Assembly: GCA_030789695.1 (NCBI GenBank)
Contig: CM061132.1
Span: forward strand, 148,932,597-148,996,596
Length of the DNA: 64,000 nt
Source of the DNA: Scilla litardierei
Lineage: Eukaryota; Streptophyta; Magnoliopsida; Asparagales; Asparagaceae
Direction of reading: 5' to 3'
The notes below the pieces were generated by a model. It ran no database searches. It saw nothing but the letters and a program-made list of their open reading frames with translations, and was not told the origin of the DNA. The position numbers and the translations under genes are program-made. Positions 47,341 to 60,204 of the stretch are shown piece after piece; within the stretch, counting starts at the first letter, position 1, and every line of letters starts with the position of its first letter.

Positions 47341-49337
47341 AAAAATAAATCGAGCGGCAGCCCTCATCTCGTTTGGAAAACAAAAACCCTAGCCAACCCT
47401 TTTTTCGGAAGAATTTCAAACCGAAAAGAACTCATATTCGACTCGAATTCCTCCTCTATCCTCCCACGTGTCTTTTTCTCTATTTAAAGGATGTCAATTC
47501 CTATGGTTTGTATATACGAAAAATATCTCCACTCTTATTATTCTTCTTCAAATTTCTTTTGCTTTCAAGGCTTGGGTTTTCGTTGGAGCTATTGGATTTT
47601 TTGGCTTTTGCTTGGCCAATCGTCAGTGCATGGTAGATTTTCCTAAGTCAAACTTTCGGTTTATTTTTCTGAAAATCATTCCAAATTAATCAATGGTTTT
47701 ATTGTGAGTAAATTGTGGGTTTTCTTTGCTACATGGGAACATGATGATTCACAAGGTTTTACGGGGATTCACCTGATGAAATTAATCCCAGCCATAGGGC
47801 TTTTCGGCGACCATCTGTGGCATCGCCGATACTTCTCGGCCGATTGCTTCGAATTGCTATTAGCTCCTTGTGCCATTAGTTGTCCCCTTCTTCCCTTGCT
47901 CTGATTGGGATTGAATTTGGACTGCTCATTGTTGGAGATTTGGGCCTTAGGTGTACTGTTTTAATTTACTGAGAATATTAATCTTGGTGTGACTGACACT
48001 GTGATTGTTCTTGAGCTGGCTACTTGGGTTTTAGCTTGTGAGGGTTCCCTGTGTTCCTCTCTAGAACCGACTGTACACCTGGGTCTGTCTTTCTGCTGTT
48101 GGTTACTGTTCATAAATTGGGATTGTTGGTTATTGTTCATAACTTAGGTTGGGACAATATTCTTCCCTCTAGGATGGTAAACCGCCAATTATTTAGGGTG
48201 CCGAAAATTAAGTGAATCCGATTTCCATACACGTTCAGATTTTATTGATATTATTTGAAATTCGGTTTTAGAACGAACCTTAGTTTTAGAGAAATTATTT
48301 GAAGTTGCTTCTTTGACGATAATTGAACTATTTTAACTTACTCTGTGTAGGAGAACTTGGTTGACATCATTTCCTTACATGAATTATGGAATACATTAAA
48401 CATGCATGCAATAACTGGGATCGTCAAAATATATCACCTAATCGCGTAGTTAAGGAGATGCGCATACATGAAATCAGACCAATTTGACTAGTGACTTGAG
48501 AAAGACATTCAATACGTGACTCGGATAAATTGACACATGACTTGCTGTTATTGTTGACAAATATTATTGGAACAATGGACTTTTGCATAGAACCACTAGC
48601 CACGTAGTTTAGGGTGATTCGAACATGGACACTCACCGAGAATTTAGGGTCACATGATATTGGCAGTTCATGACATTGTACCAACATTTAGTATGCTATA
48701 TATCTAGCTCACTGGCCAAAGGGTGCGGCTGTGATAGCAGGTTTATTATATTCATGTTCCACTCTCCTTTCACAGAAGTGGGTATATTACAAGTATCCGT
48801 TTTCCTCCTTTTATGGAACGCGGGGTCTTATATATTTTTCCTCTTCCTTGCGGAATGAGGGGTTATTATATTCATTTTTCCGCTATTCACTGAAAGTGGG
48901 TTCCATTGCAGAACTTGTTATTGTACATCACGTCCTTGGACATAAGTGGACATAAGTCACGACCTAGACTTGTTAATTAAGCTTTAATCAACACTTAAAA
49001 CATTCATAACTTGTTACATTTTCCGTTCAGTAGATCATTTTTCTTGCTCAGCGATATTGGAAGTGTTTTCGTTTGTTGTATAAACTGTTGGTTGAGGTAT
49101 ACTCTACTTTTTAATTCAGTTATATATTTTCTTCTTTAGGTTTAGTATGAGATTTTTAGCATTTAAGATTAGCTTTGATCTCTTTGGACGGTGCACAAAG
49201 TTTCTAAGATTGTTTGTACATGTATGTTTATAAATTCGGAATTATTTTCTATTTTTCCTATTCTGTTTTCACTGGTTCCCAACAGAACCTGCATATTATT
49301 GTAATTTGTGATGACCCTTAGAAACCGGGTTATTACA

Positions 49338-50139
49338 ATTGGTAGCAAATTTGAAAATTTTAGATAATTTTAAAAGGAAGATCTTGTTTAGTGCAAGAGT
49401 AATTGGAAATAATGGACTTGATGATAGTGGATCTTTCATGATTTTACATATTGTAGCATAATTACTATCGTGTGATGATGAATGTTAAGGCAATGTATTG
49501 GACATAAATAACACTAGTTTTAAAGACAATATATGCTACATCCACTCTTGTAATTGTTGCATATTAAAATAACAAAAAACATAGGATATCTACTGACATA
49601 CGGGTTATTAAGAAACTCATTGTCATATGGGGTGCATGAGCGACGCAAGTGCCTTGACGATTGTACCTAGTCATGGGCATGGAAAATTGTAGGGCACTAC
49701 AGATTTATGATCCACAGTTATAATCGGAAAGCAACCATGTGAAAATTACGACTCATGATAAGCAGTCCAAACATGAAATTATGACCCACAGTTGTAGACC
49801 TGTGCTGCACCATATGGATAGATTATTAGTCCATATTAATCGCTGTAGACGGATGGAATTCCCAAATTACATATCGTACCTCAAGCATGAGTTGTGCGAT
49901 TAGGTTAGAATCATAATGCTACACTTGCTACCACAGTTAGTGACATCATGCTATACTTGATACTATAGTTTAGAGACATTAGTTGATTTCACTATTTAAT
50001 GCTGATTATAATTCATACAGTTTATCAATATACTTGCCATTCTATTGCATAGATTGATCATCCTATTTGAATCATGTCTTTGCTTTTGATTTTTTTTAAA
50101 AAGATTTAAATTACTTATTTTTGTAGAACTTACCGAGTT
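49338..50139. other. Non-coding stretch right of Gypsy-3
   Basis: Begins attggtagc directly after the LTR end, which could be a decayed leader of another element copy. Short imperfect repeats of 'atgacccacagttg' type lie near 49700-49800. No coding frame was seen. Confidence 0.45.
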
Positions 50140-50144
50140 CATCT

Positions 50145-51821
50145 TGTTGGATAGTGGGTGGCAAACAACACTAGAAAGGGGGTTGAATAGTGTTGTTCAA
50201 TTAAATAATCTTTTTCGTTGATTATTATAACACAATAATTTCCCTTCCAATGTTGCCTAAGAAACCAAGTAGAGTGATTTACGCTTGGTCCTTAATCAAC
50301 AATGTAAACTTAAACAAATAAGAAGATTAATTACAAGTAAATAAAGATTACAACCAGAGAGATTTTACACAGCGGAATAAAAAGATAATCTTTGCAATTT
50401 ATTAATAAAGAATTACAAAGAGAGTAAATAAACAAAAAAAATTGCTTCCACAAATAAATAAATACAAACGTAGACAGCACGTAGAGACAAAAGATTTTTA
50501 TTCTGGTTCTCCGCAACATGGGTACGTCCAGTCTCCGACCAATCCGATACAAGATTCAATCCACTATTGTCTTAGTAATACTATTACCTAACTTCACTTG
50601 TTAGGATTTCCAACGACCTAGTATCCCTACCAGGATTTCCAACCACATAGCCTTGAATATGATTTTCCACAACCCTTATCACAAAGGGAATCCAAATAAA
50701 AACAATATTTAGTGGAGATTGGTTTACACCCAATATAATTTCTATAGCCAAGATGTTATCGCAAATGTACTTACGTGGCTAAAGAATTAAAATGATCTTA
50801 GATCACACAAAGAATATAATTGAATTCGTTGCGATCTAGATTCTTTGATTATAAAAAATCCTTCAAATAATATGAAATCAAGAAGAAAGGATTTTGAAAA
50901 TAATTTTCAATAGCCAAAAATAAAGATGATCTTAAAATAATTCGTAGGAGAATGAAAGCAGTAAGATCAGAGAATATTAAAATAGCTTTGGCTACGACGA
51001 ACGTTTGAGAGCGATTGAGAGTAATGAGAACTTTTGAGAATAATAATTTTAGCTCACGAATGATTGGTGTATAAATTTGTTCTCAAGGGTCTCTATTTAA
51101 AGAGTTTCAAAGGAAATTTAAATTTCAAAAAATGTTTGACTTCAGCCCACAAATCAAGCAAAGCGAGAGATTGAAGGAGCGAAATCTGGGAAGTCAAACG
51201 CAGCTGGTAGTCGACTCCCAAGGGAGGTAGTCGATTTTCAGAGAGTTTTCAATGGATACTTTGCTCACAGCTGGTAGTCGACTCACTCCTTTGGTAGTCG
51301 ACTCCAGAGCATATTTTTCACTGAAACTCAGCTGTATGGATGACTAATCAACTCCTGGGTATTTGTAGATTGACTACGAGAATTTAATCGAAAAGCTTAG
51401 CTCTCAAGAGATTTAAAACGAGTTTGAAAAAGTTTGTTTCGAAAACGTTTTGTGTGTGTGTGTGTGCAATAAATCTTAGCTTTAATATATTACTAAAAGA
51501 ACAACTCACACACTTAGACTTAAATGAAGACTTCTGAAGCCGATCAGATATTGATGTAGATGCACGCTTCACTTTGAATTTGAGCTCATCTTTGATTAAG
51601 CTTGAGCACGTTCCATGAGCTTTATCTTTGAGTTTCACTTGTGCTTGACGTAGAGCTATCAATTTTGTCCTCATCTTCTAAGTGTGGTTAAGCTTCTTCA
51701 GAGTATGCGTATTTTACTTGATTGCACGACCTACACACTTTAGATAATGTCATTAGTACATTAACATCATTGGTGTGCTCATCATCAAAACCACTTAGGG
51801 GTGGGACTCGATTTCCCATCA
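50145..51821 (-). mobile_element. SIRE-type copia solo LTR C4, TSD CATCT
   Basis: 1,677 bp. On the + strand it starts TGTTGGATAGTGGGTGG with 'acactagaaagggggttgaa' and ends 'cccatca'. In element sense it starts TGATGGGAAATC with 'ggttttgatgatgagcac'. The exact target duplication is CATCT (50140-50144 and 51822-51826). It includes a TG run at about 51451-51466 and several gtagtcgactc motifs. Confidence 0.88.
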
Positions 51822-51826
51822 CATCT

Positions 51827-52963
51827 CACTAATGGCATTCCTTTTATTAGATGTCGGTCAGTTTCGGAGAACAGGTATATTAAGTCTGACCTCTTAAGCA
51901 GGTTGATAGAGAGGAGCATGCTTTCCCATAGGTTCAACCTTAGTCATATTTTCTTCTGCTTAGTAGCCGTCAATAATGTATAGACCAGATTTTATACTGG
52001 ACATGGAGTTTTTTGTCATTGTTATTTTTATATATTTGGTTGTAATAAATGTATTCTTATTTTTTTTGGAGAAATTTTAAATGTATGACTGAGATGTAAT
52101 AAATTTTGGATTCATTTTTGTTGCTGGTTAAGAAATACATATGGAGAACCTGTGTGATATTTTTCCCTTGATTAAATCACATATATAATTTGACTAGGTG
52201 TATTTAAATCACATATGCTCGGTATATTTAAATCAAGAGGAAAATAAAAAATAAAAAAAGAAAAAAATTTCACATATTTTCCTCTTGATTTAAGTACATC
52301 GCCGGTCTCCCATTCCATTCACCAGCATAGTATGAAGCAGGGGTGACACGTGTGTTCAAAGACGAAACATGCAAATATATTTATATGTGAAAAATGAAAA
52401 TTATAATATCGGAAAACTTTCATGGTATAATATCTATAAGCAAACCCCGATTAAACACGAATTTAAAAAGTAAAGAAAGCCAACTTCTTTAATTAAATAT
52501 ACGATCATATGTCTAACCATACTAAATAATCATGTCCCAACTCCAAACCTTAAAAGTTAAAACCATAGTGCAAGTTCCAAAATCCACAAACACAAATATT
52601 AAGGCAAGGCTAAATTCTAGCATTAGATATATAAAAAGAGCTCATTGAACCATCCAGTCAACACTGCTTTTCTTTTCTTGCTTGGGTCACCTGTCCTGGT
52701 GATCATGATAGAAAAATGCACAAAAAATTGGTGGCGGGTCACAATTCGAGGGGTAGAGTTACTTGCGTAACTTTCCATACAATTCGAGGAATTGCAGATT
52801 CATTCTAGCTAGGCCAAACTGAAAATAGAAATAAGCAACATGCAACAGAAAATTGAAACACCAGAGCTATTTTAGAAGATGAATACAGTAAATGTATGAC
52901 AGAAAATATATTGTACGTAAAAATAATTATATAGATACATGGAAGCATATAAGAGAACCTGAC
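51827..52963. other. Intronic stretch with a small foldback
   Basis: No gene. 52226-52246 and 52275-52295 form an inverted repeat of about 20 bp (atttaaatcaagaggaaaat against its complement) with a 28-base A-rich loop. The rest is A+T-rich and unrecognised. Confidence 0.6.
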
Positions 52964-53242
52964 CTGGTTGATGTATACCACATATCCCACTGTGAAATAA
53001 ACAATAAGCAAAGGGAGCAGTAATGGAGCAATGACTGCATACACCATTCCAATCAATATGGCAAGTGAAACTATAGGAATAACTCTATAGTAGGGGAAAC
53101 CAAACAGGAAAGGATCTTGCATTATATTTCGGTTGAAAGTCTGTGATTTTATGAAATGCCAAAGAAGTAACCCAAGTTGAAGAGCTTCCAAAGAGAACCC
53201 TGATAGTCCATCGGACAGAATGTATGTAATGAAGAAATCCGA
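52964..53242 (-). CDS. CSC1-like/OSCA exon with transmembrane helices
   Basis: 93 codons from the acceptor TTTGGCAG (exon starts 53242) to the donor CAG|GTCAGG (exon ends 52964), phase 0 at both ends. It reads SDFFITYILSDGLSGFSLE, LQLGLLLWHFIKSQTF, DPFLFGFPYYRVIP, then LAILIGMVYAVIAPLLLPL (a transmembrane helix) and FTVGYVVYINQ. 'FGFPYYRVIP' and 'YAVIAPLLLP' are characteristic of the DUF221 pore region of plant CSC1-like/HYP1 proteins. Joined to the two other exons it gives 220 C-terminal residues of a protein that is usually about 700-770 residues long. Upstream exons were not identified. Confidence 0.92.
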
Positions 53243-55304
53243 CTGCCAAATGAACATACAAACAATTAGATCTCCATCATGAAATGCCAACTGAAAGATC
53301 ACATCCATGCAAATAAAAAAGATCTGATATAAGATAATAAAATTTTCACACGAAAGCATAGCCCTGTTACGTCTCTGAACATTACAATCTCAAGAGAGCT
53401 CCACAAACCTGTTTTTATCACACTACCAATAAACACAGAAACTATATGTTCTCCAAATTGAAATGACATCCTATGAGAACAACCAATTAAATAGAAGAGA
53501 ATTAATCTAATAACAAGGAAGTTTTCTGACAGCCATTCTGACCAGAACAAATGCATATGTGCCGCCTTTGGGTTGCTGAGGTGTGCACGGACATGGGGAA
53601 TCTTATGGTTTATTCCCAATCTTTTATCAAACATGGTCATGAAGACTATGCTGTCCACAGAATCATCTCTCTACATACTGTGACTACTCTAAGGACATTA
53701 CATCATTTCAAGCTCATTATTATCTTCATGAACACTAGAGTCAAAAAAATTCAGATGGTCAAGCTTCTTCTTTAGTTATAGGTTGTAGCTCAAGTCTATA
53801 TTACAAACATCATGAAAAAACACCCATGTTGAAAAGGGCAAAGAGACAGAAAAGGCAAGATGATGTATTTTGGTACCGCATTGAAAATGAAAGGGGGTGG
53901 ATATATGGTCAAACATGATTCAAGGCTTCAGTCCTTTTTTTGGGTCAGATAGGGTTTGATGATCATTAGCCAAATATCCATGAAATCAATACTTATCATA
54001 AGATTTCATCTTTAACTTTCTGGTTAGGCAAGTTATAAAGCTATTACTCTTTAAAGAACTCTCAAGGTAACACCTACCGTTAATCAATAATATTCATCAT
54101 TTTGTTAACCAACAATCAAATACAAAACTAACACTTCTGGAAAGTTTAAACTTTAAATGCAAATCGAACTATGCTTTATGATTAACATCTGTCCTTTTGG
54201 ATGTTTAAATTTATGTCAAACTTAGCCACTTCATTAATATGTGATGGAAGAAACTCTTCCTAGAAAGATAGATATCAAATTAAAAATTTACTTTTAATTA
54301 AAACATTAAAAAATGTCAAGTGAGTTACATCTGGCAAATACTTAACATTTGAAATAAGTGTTATGTGCTTAGAAGTTAGAAGAACTCTTGCAAATAGTTG
54401 ACATGTGAGACAATTATATCAATGTGACTTAAAGAATCATGCGCTTAGATTTCAAGTCAATTTAATTCTTGCCAGTAATAGATATATGAAAGAAAAGAGA
54501 TGTGAGGCTAGGTGATTGTATAAAATCATGCTTTCTTCCTTTTTACACTAAAACCATGTGAGGGAAACCATCCCATAAATAGCGGGGAAAACTAATTCCT
54601 CTTCATTTGTTCATTCATCCTACATACTCAAGCAAGAGAGATCAAGACAAGAAAGGTGGTGGAGATTTGGGGGGAGAGAGAATTGGAGAAAAGCAATCCA
54701 TCATCTATAAGGTATTAAACTATGTATATTCTCTTTGAAATATATGATATGAAAAATAAATTAAAACCTAGGCTATGTTAAGAGGGTTGTCTAAGAGGAA
54801 GAAGAAAAGGAAAGAAGATCGTTATTTTGAAAATAGCCCATTAACTTTATAAAAATTACAGAAAACCCTTTGAAGTGGAAATTACAAAATACCCTTTTGA
54901 CTGTGAATTTGCAAAAAAAAATCTAGAAAACTTTCTAAAACTACTATATGAAACCCATAATATCAATTAAGTGTTTCAATAAAGATTTCACATATTGGAT
55001 GGTTTCATTTGAATCATAAAGTATTAGAACATACATTTGATTCTAGGAAACTTCACGATAATTATATGAAAATTGTTATTTTTCCTTTAAGGGCTCTTAA
55101 TAAGAAGAAAACCATTGCTTCGAGCCTACACATAGGACTCGGGAATCAAGATTATAATGTAATTGATGAATACATGTTTTATTGTTCATGTATTATTTTC
55201 TGTGATGTCATCTGCACTTGCTTGATGTCTTATGCAAGGGCAGGTGGCATGCCAGGGCAGGTTATGAAGCATTAGTCTATTACTGTAACTTAAAACCCTA
55301 ATCC
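53243..55304. other. Upstream region of the CSC1-like gene, earlier exons not found
   Basis: The preceding exon should end shortly upstream on the minus strand. The stretch 53330-53500 has a frame with VFIGSVIKTGLWSSLE, vaguely like the family pattern 'VFSGSV-Q---FSSL', but it lacks the expected 'AVPAQ' end, so it is at best decayed. The remainder has no convincing exon. 54550-54720 contains 'cccataaatag' and a purine-rich leader-like tract that could be an LTR promoter. Confidence 0.4.
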
Positions 55305-55455
55305 TGTTATGAATCATCATCCGGAGAGGAGTCTCCAGCTCTTTATTTATAACAGATGAACGGGCGTACACAGATAGGATACAATAGATATGGTCTTATC
55401 TGTAAGATAAGACGTAATCCTAAAACAAATCTATCATCAACATCCGTTCACAACA
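55305..55455 (-). repeat. copia-B copy 2 3' LTR (151 bp)
   Basis: Matches 61963-62113 with about ten differences. It contains 'ctctttatttataacag' and 'gataggatacaata' blocks. Confidence 0.95.
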
Positions 55456-55468
55456 CTCCCCCTTATCC
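55456..55468 (-). promoter_or_regulatory. copia-B polypurine tract
   Basis: Minus-strand GGATAAGGGGGAG directly abuts the LTR start TGTTGTG. Confidence 0.88.
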
Positions 55469-55675
55469 AGCCATATGTGTAGACTCTGCTTATGAATACT
55501 TCAGGATTCTGAGTGTAGTAGGAGTCTCACATGTGGTGGATACTTCACTATCTTGAGTTGATGAGGTTTGCCTCGTTAAAACATTTAGCTATGGAAAACC
55601 TGTAACAAAACCCCGTGGAAAAAATCATAGTTAAGAAAAAAGAGTACAAACACTCTCTTACTCCCCCCTCTAACT

Positions 55676-58600
55676 CACCCTGATCTATACAAACTCTCAT
55701 GCTTTCAGATCTCTTAGACGCCTCATCCCAATTTTGTACAAACTTCCTAAAAGTAGCAGTAGGAAGAGATTTAGTGAACAAGTCTGCCAGGCTGTCACAT
55801 GATTGTAATTGTCTGACGTTGATCTCGTCATCTCTTAGTAGCTCATGCGTCCAAAAGAATTTATAAGAAATATGCTTTGATCTATCTCCTTTGATGTAGC
55901 TACCTCGTAGCTGAGCAATGCAAGTAGCGTTGTCCTCGAACATGGTAATAGGTTCAGGGTCTCCAGTCTTCAATCCAGTCGTTACCAGGATAAGATTTAC
56001 AACTGACCGTAGCCAGACACATTCTCTGCTTGCTTCATGGATGGTGATGATCTCTGAGTGATTGGATGAGGTTGCCGTCATGGTTTGCTTGACGGATTTC
56101 CAGGAAATGGCTGTCGCACCATAGGTAAACACGTACCATGTCTGTGACTTTGCATTGTGGGGATCAGACCTGTAATCTGCATCAGCATAACCAACAAGTG
56201 TGGAAGATAATCTATTTTTGTAAAAGCGTCCCAAATCTATTGACTCTTGGAGATAGTGCAGAAGGTGATTAACCCTGGTCTAGTGGCGTTGTATAGGCGT
56301 TGCACTGTATCTGGCTAGTAAGTTTACTGTGAACGTTTTATCGGGACGCGTGCAGTTGGCCAGATATAAGAGTGCTCCAATAGCACTCAGATAAGGGATT
56401 TTTGGACCAAGTATAACTTCCCCCTCTTCTAGCGACCGGAAGGTGTCTTTATGTGTATCCAGAGATCGTACCACCATATGTGTACTAAGTGGATGACATT
56501 GGTCCATATGAAATCTTTGCAATATTTTATTCGTATATGTGGTTTGGTGTAATAAGATTCCGTCTTTTAGATGTTCAATATGTAAATCAAGGCAGAATTT
56601 TGTTTTGCCTTGGTCTTTCATTTCGAATTCTTTTATTAGGCTTACAGATATCTTAATGATATCTTTAGGAGATCTAATGAGGTTCAAATCGTCTACAAAG
56701 ACTGCTATTATGATGAATCCTTTTCCCTTTGCTCTTATAAAGATGCAAGGGCAGACTTTATTTTTGTTGAATCATTGTTGTACAAGGAATTCACTAAGTT
56801 TGTACCACATTCTTCTTTAATAGAATAGACGTCCCGAAGTCTATTCAAGCATTTAAGGAAATGTGAAATTTATCTTTACTAAGATATCCATAAAGGTATG
56901 CCGTGACAACATCCAATAGCAACATATCCAAAATTTTCTTTGCCAAATTGTAAGGTATTCACGTTGGATAACTTAGGAAATTTGATGCATCATTTATATA
57001 TGAGTCGTGCTCATTTTAAGGTGTTTATTCTCCAGTTTCATCGAAAATATCCTTGAGCTATATGTTGTACCTTATAGAATATGACTATGTACTTATTTTT
57101 TCTTATTTGTGCAATACTTATTTTACCCACAGGTTTGTCACCTTTTGGTGTCTCGACTTCAGGTCCAAACACTTCACGTTTCATGAGCGAGTCCAGCATA
57201 TCTTTTATTGTCTCATTCCATATTTGGCCAATATCTACGTTTTCATTTTAGCAACGAAGTATGAGATGATATTTTTTAAATATCATCGCTTTTGCGATGT
57301 ATATGGTAATATGATACGTGAATATATTGTCGACAATTATGTTCTTTCTGTCCAACACCTCCCCAGTACGTACAACATTTACTTTTATTTCAGTTTTTCC
57401 CCGACATTTCCTCTGCAGTGGATTCCGGGAAGGATGAGAGTGTGGACATGAGCTCATTGTCCTGTGGTAGTATTGTCTCAAGGTCTCCAGGAGTGTTTTT
57501 TCTTTCTTTCTTTTTTTCTTTCTTGGATTTCTATCCTTGGAGCCTAGTAGTCTGCCTCTTTTCTTTTGATGAACATCCATTTCTGCTGCTGATGGATTGC
57601 ATCCATTCTCGGAGATGTCAATCCTAGCTGGAGTATTTGCAGCAGGGATGTGTGATCTGACAATCTTCTGGTTGTCAGTAAATGAGTCCGGTAATTGGTG
57701 AACAATGTTTTGTATGTGGAGGCTCTTCAGGATCGCATCTTCACATTGTTTTGTTACCGGATCATAGTGGGTCAAACTTTTTGTATCCCACGTTATAAAT
57801 TACTTCACTCCAGATTTTTCAGTATTTGGGCCCCATTTTGGGAAAACACGTCTCATCAAATTCACAGTCTTCAAGACGTGCCTTAAATGCGTCCCCCGTT
57901 TGGGGTTCTAGGTATCTTATAATTGATGGTGAGTCAAACCCTACATAGATACCTAGGCAACGTTGATGACCCATTTTTGTCCCTTGTGGTGGTGCAACAG
58001 GGATGTAAACTGCGCAACCGAAGTTTCTCAAATGAGAAATGTTCGATGGCATTCCATATGCAAGTTGCATTGGAGAGAGACTTTGACCTTCAGAGGGTCT
58101 TATTTTTATTAACGATGCAGCATGCAAAATTGCATGTCCACATGCATCCACCGGCAACAGGGATTTCATTAACAATGGCGTGCAATCCATTGGAGTCTTT
58201 TTATCAATGACTCTGTCAACTTGTTTTGGATATGAACATGCGGCACTGGATGTTCAATTTCTATTCCTGTTGCTTGGCAGTACTCTTGAAATGACCGGTA
58301 GTTAAATTCCCCAATATTAACCTGACGTATTTTCTTTATTTGATTGTCTGAAAAATGTGCCCGCACCATTATTATTTGTATCAATAGCTTTGGAAAAGCT
58401 AGGTTGCGGGTCGATAGTAGACACACGTACAAATATTTTGAGAATGCATTTAGCAGTACCATAAAGTACAAAATAATCGACCGGGGGGTGAATTTGTCGA
58501 CATCTATCTCCTTATATTCTTTTGAGAAAGCGTGGAGATTCTTTGTCAACTTTTAGTAGAGATGTCCTTGTAATTAGTTTTCTCTTACATCAAGGGATGC

Positions 58601-60204
58601 GAGGGAATTCTCCCTTCTAAGGAATCTTCTGGTTATTCAAGTCATACCCATAGGATTGAGATAAGAGGTAGTGCATCATCACTGATCCAGGATGGCCAAG
58701 TCTATCATGACAAAGTAAAAACTTGGCTGATGTCGGACACTTCAGGTGCTCCATTAAATTCGCTTCCTCTCTCCGAATCTTTGTATGGTAGAGGCCTGAT
58801 GAAAGGCTCTCAAAACGTTCAAGTATGTATTTTACTCCTTTTTCTTGAGATGTTACATACAAAAGTTCTTTTTCTTTTACATTTGATGTTTCTAAATAGA
58901 ATCCGTTTAAACGGATGTCCTTGAAACTTAGAAAGTTTCTATTGGAATTCGGAGAGAATAGTGCATCCTTTATTTTATTTCTGTCATTTGGGATCAACTG
59001 TGTTGCGTTCTCAGAACCTTCAATATGGCCCTGATATTATATTTATTGGGCTTTTATATGCTATGAAAATAGCATTTGTATTGAAGGATCGTATGCGTTT
59101 ATTGTCTACTAATCAGTCATGAGAACAGTTCATCTATTAAAAGATGAATTATATAAGCATATTTTCAGAAAAACATTTTCACATTTACTTCATTCAATCA
59201 TTTAAATAGCTCTCATAACATTATTTTTCAAAATAAAACAGCTAATCAAGCAAGTCGTCTCTTTCGAAGTCGTCAGTTGTGAACTGATCTAGAGCATTTG
59301 TGGTCACCAGCTTTGTTTCAGCTTTTTTTTTCTTATTTTCTTTATACAGTTCATAGAGATGTGCAGAGTTTGACACACTCTAGACCAGTGGCATTTCATG
59401 CCACAGCTATGACACTGGTCTTCCCATTTCCTCTTGGGTGGGGGTGCATCATTTCTCTTGTTGTCATTTCTGCGCCAGGTGAACTTCCGCCTCCCTTCAT
59501 TTCTTCGCTGTTGGACTTGACCTCTGGCCCTTTTGTTCTGTCCCCCCTTTATGTGGTCTTTCTTTTCTTTTGTTATCTCTCTTCTTTTTGGAAAAAGAAG
59601 ATGCATTATGAGCTTCTGGTAGGGGGTAGTGTCAGGGCCGCATGTTGTGAGTGGCTAGGAGAAGCTCTCTGTTTTGTCCAGCCATGAGTAAACATGACAT
59701 CAGCTTAAAATACTTGGTGAATTTTCATTCACTGTATTGCTGCATTAGTATCGCATCCGTTTTGTGGAAAGACGTGTACGTCTTTTCCAGCATGCGATAT
59801 TCTCAGACCTTTTCATCACACAACTTCAGATGCGAGGTGATGCTAAAGAGAGCCGAGTTGTACTCAGCTATGGACTTAAAGTTCTGTAGTCTCAGGTTCT
59901 CCCACTCATATCGTGCCCTTGGTAGTATAACATCTTTCTGATGTTTATATCTATCCTCAAGGATAGTCTACAGCTCAAGTGGATCTTCGACCGTAAGGTA
60001 TTCAGCCTTTAGGGTCTTGTCCACATGGCGACGAATGCAGATAATGGCTTGTGCCTTTTCTACATCGTTTGCATTTCCATCTTTAGTCACAGCAGAAATA
60101 AGGGACTTAGCCCGCATGTGAAATTTCACATCGAGCTGCCAGCTCAGATAATTTCTTCCTGATGCATCCAGTACTTCGAAATCGACGCTTGCGATTTTTG
60201 CCAT
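55676..60204 (-). pseudogene. gag-pol: copia-B copy 2 gag-pol, frameshifted
   Basis: Gag starts at ATG 60204 (MAKIASVDFEVLDASGRNYL) and stays open to 59968. A CCHC knuckle CHSCGMKCHWSRVC lies near 59400. A pre-integrase segment (58617-58997) has HDRLGHPGSVMMH. The integrase core and C-terminal part (57819-58549) have LTESLIKRLQW and NFGCAVYIP. A linker region is at 57248-57775. The RT catalytic motif VFVDDLNLI lies near 56690, followed by MKDQGKTKFCLDLHIEH and YLANCTRPDKTF. RNase H (55676-56234) has GYADADYRSD, SWKSVKQTMTATSSNHSE and EDNATCIAQL, ending DSLADLFTKSLPT. Separate pieces are open but in different frames. Confidence 0.9.

Larger units (their letters stand above)
38640..49337 (+). 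mobile_element. Gypsy-3: decayed gag-only gypsy unit, right LTR split by a MULE
   Basis: Left LTR (5'-truncated) 38640-39846, tRNA-Ile-type primer site, gag remnant, hairpin and polypurine tract, right LTR from 41489 (TGTAATGACCC) to 49337 (GGGTTATTACA). The interior is only 1.64 kb and lacks pol. Without the 5.5-kb MULE the right LTR is about 2.36 kb. Sequence 48165-49337 matches 38695-39846 with many differences, so the element is old. No target duplication could be tested because the left LTR is truncated. Confidence 0.85.
41489..49337 (+). repeat. Gypsy-3 right LTR, interrupted
   Basis: LTR sequence at 41489-41858 and 47341-49337. The MULE at 41859-47340 is inserted within it. Confidence 0.85.
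35083..52963 (-). other. 17.9-kb transposon-filled intron of the CSC1-like gene
   Basis: Lies between donor CAG|GTCAGG (52964/52963) and acceptor TTTTGCAG (35083). It contains copia and gypsy debris, Gypsy-3 with its MULE, and solo LTR C4. 35083-35850 holds no recognised feature apart from a T-rich run near 35698-35740. Conserved exons in matching phase on both sides argue that this is one intron and not two separate fragments. Confidence 0.7.

Noticed and set aside
53299..53658. Upstream CSC1-like exon
   Set aside because: Faint resemblance only (VFIGSVIKT ... SSLE); it lacks the conserved exon end and clear splice sites, so it is not annotated as CDS.
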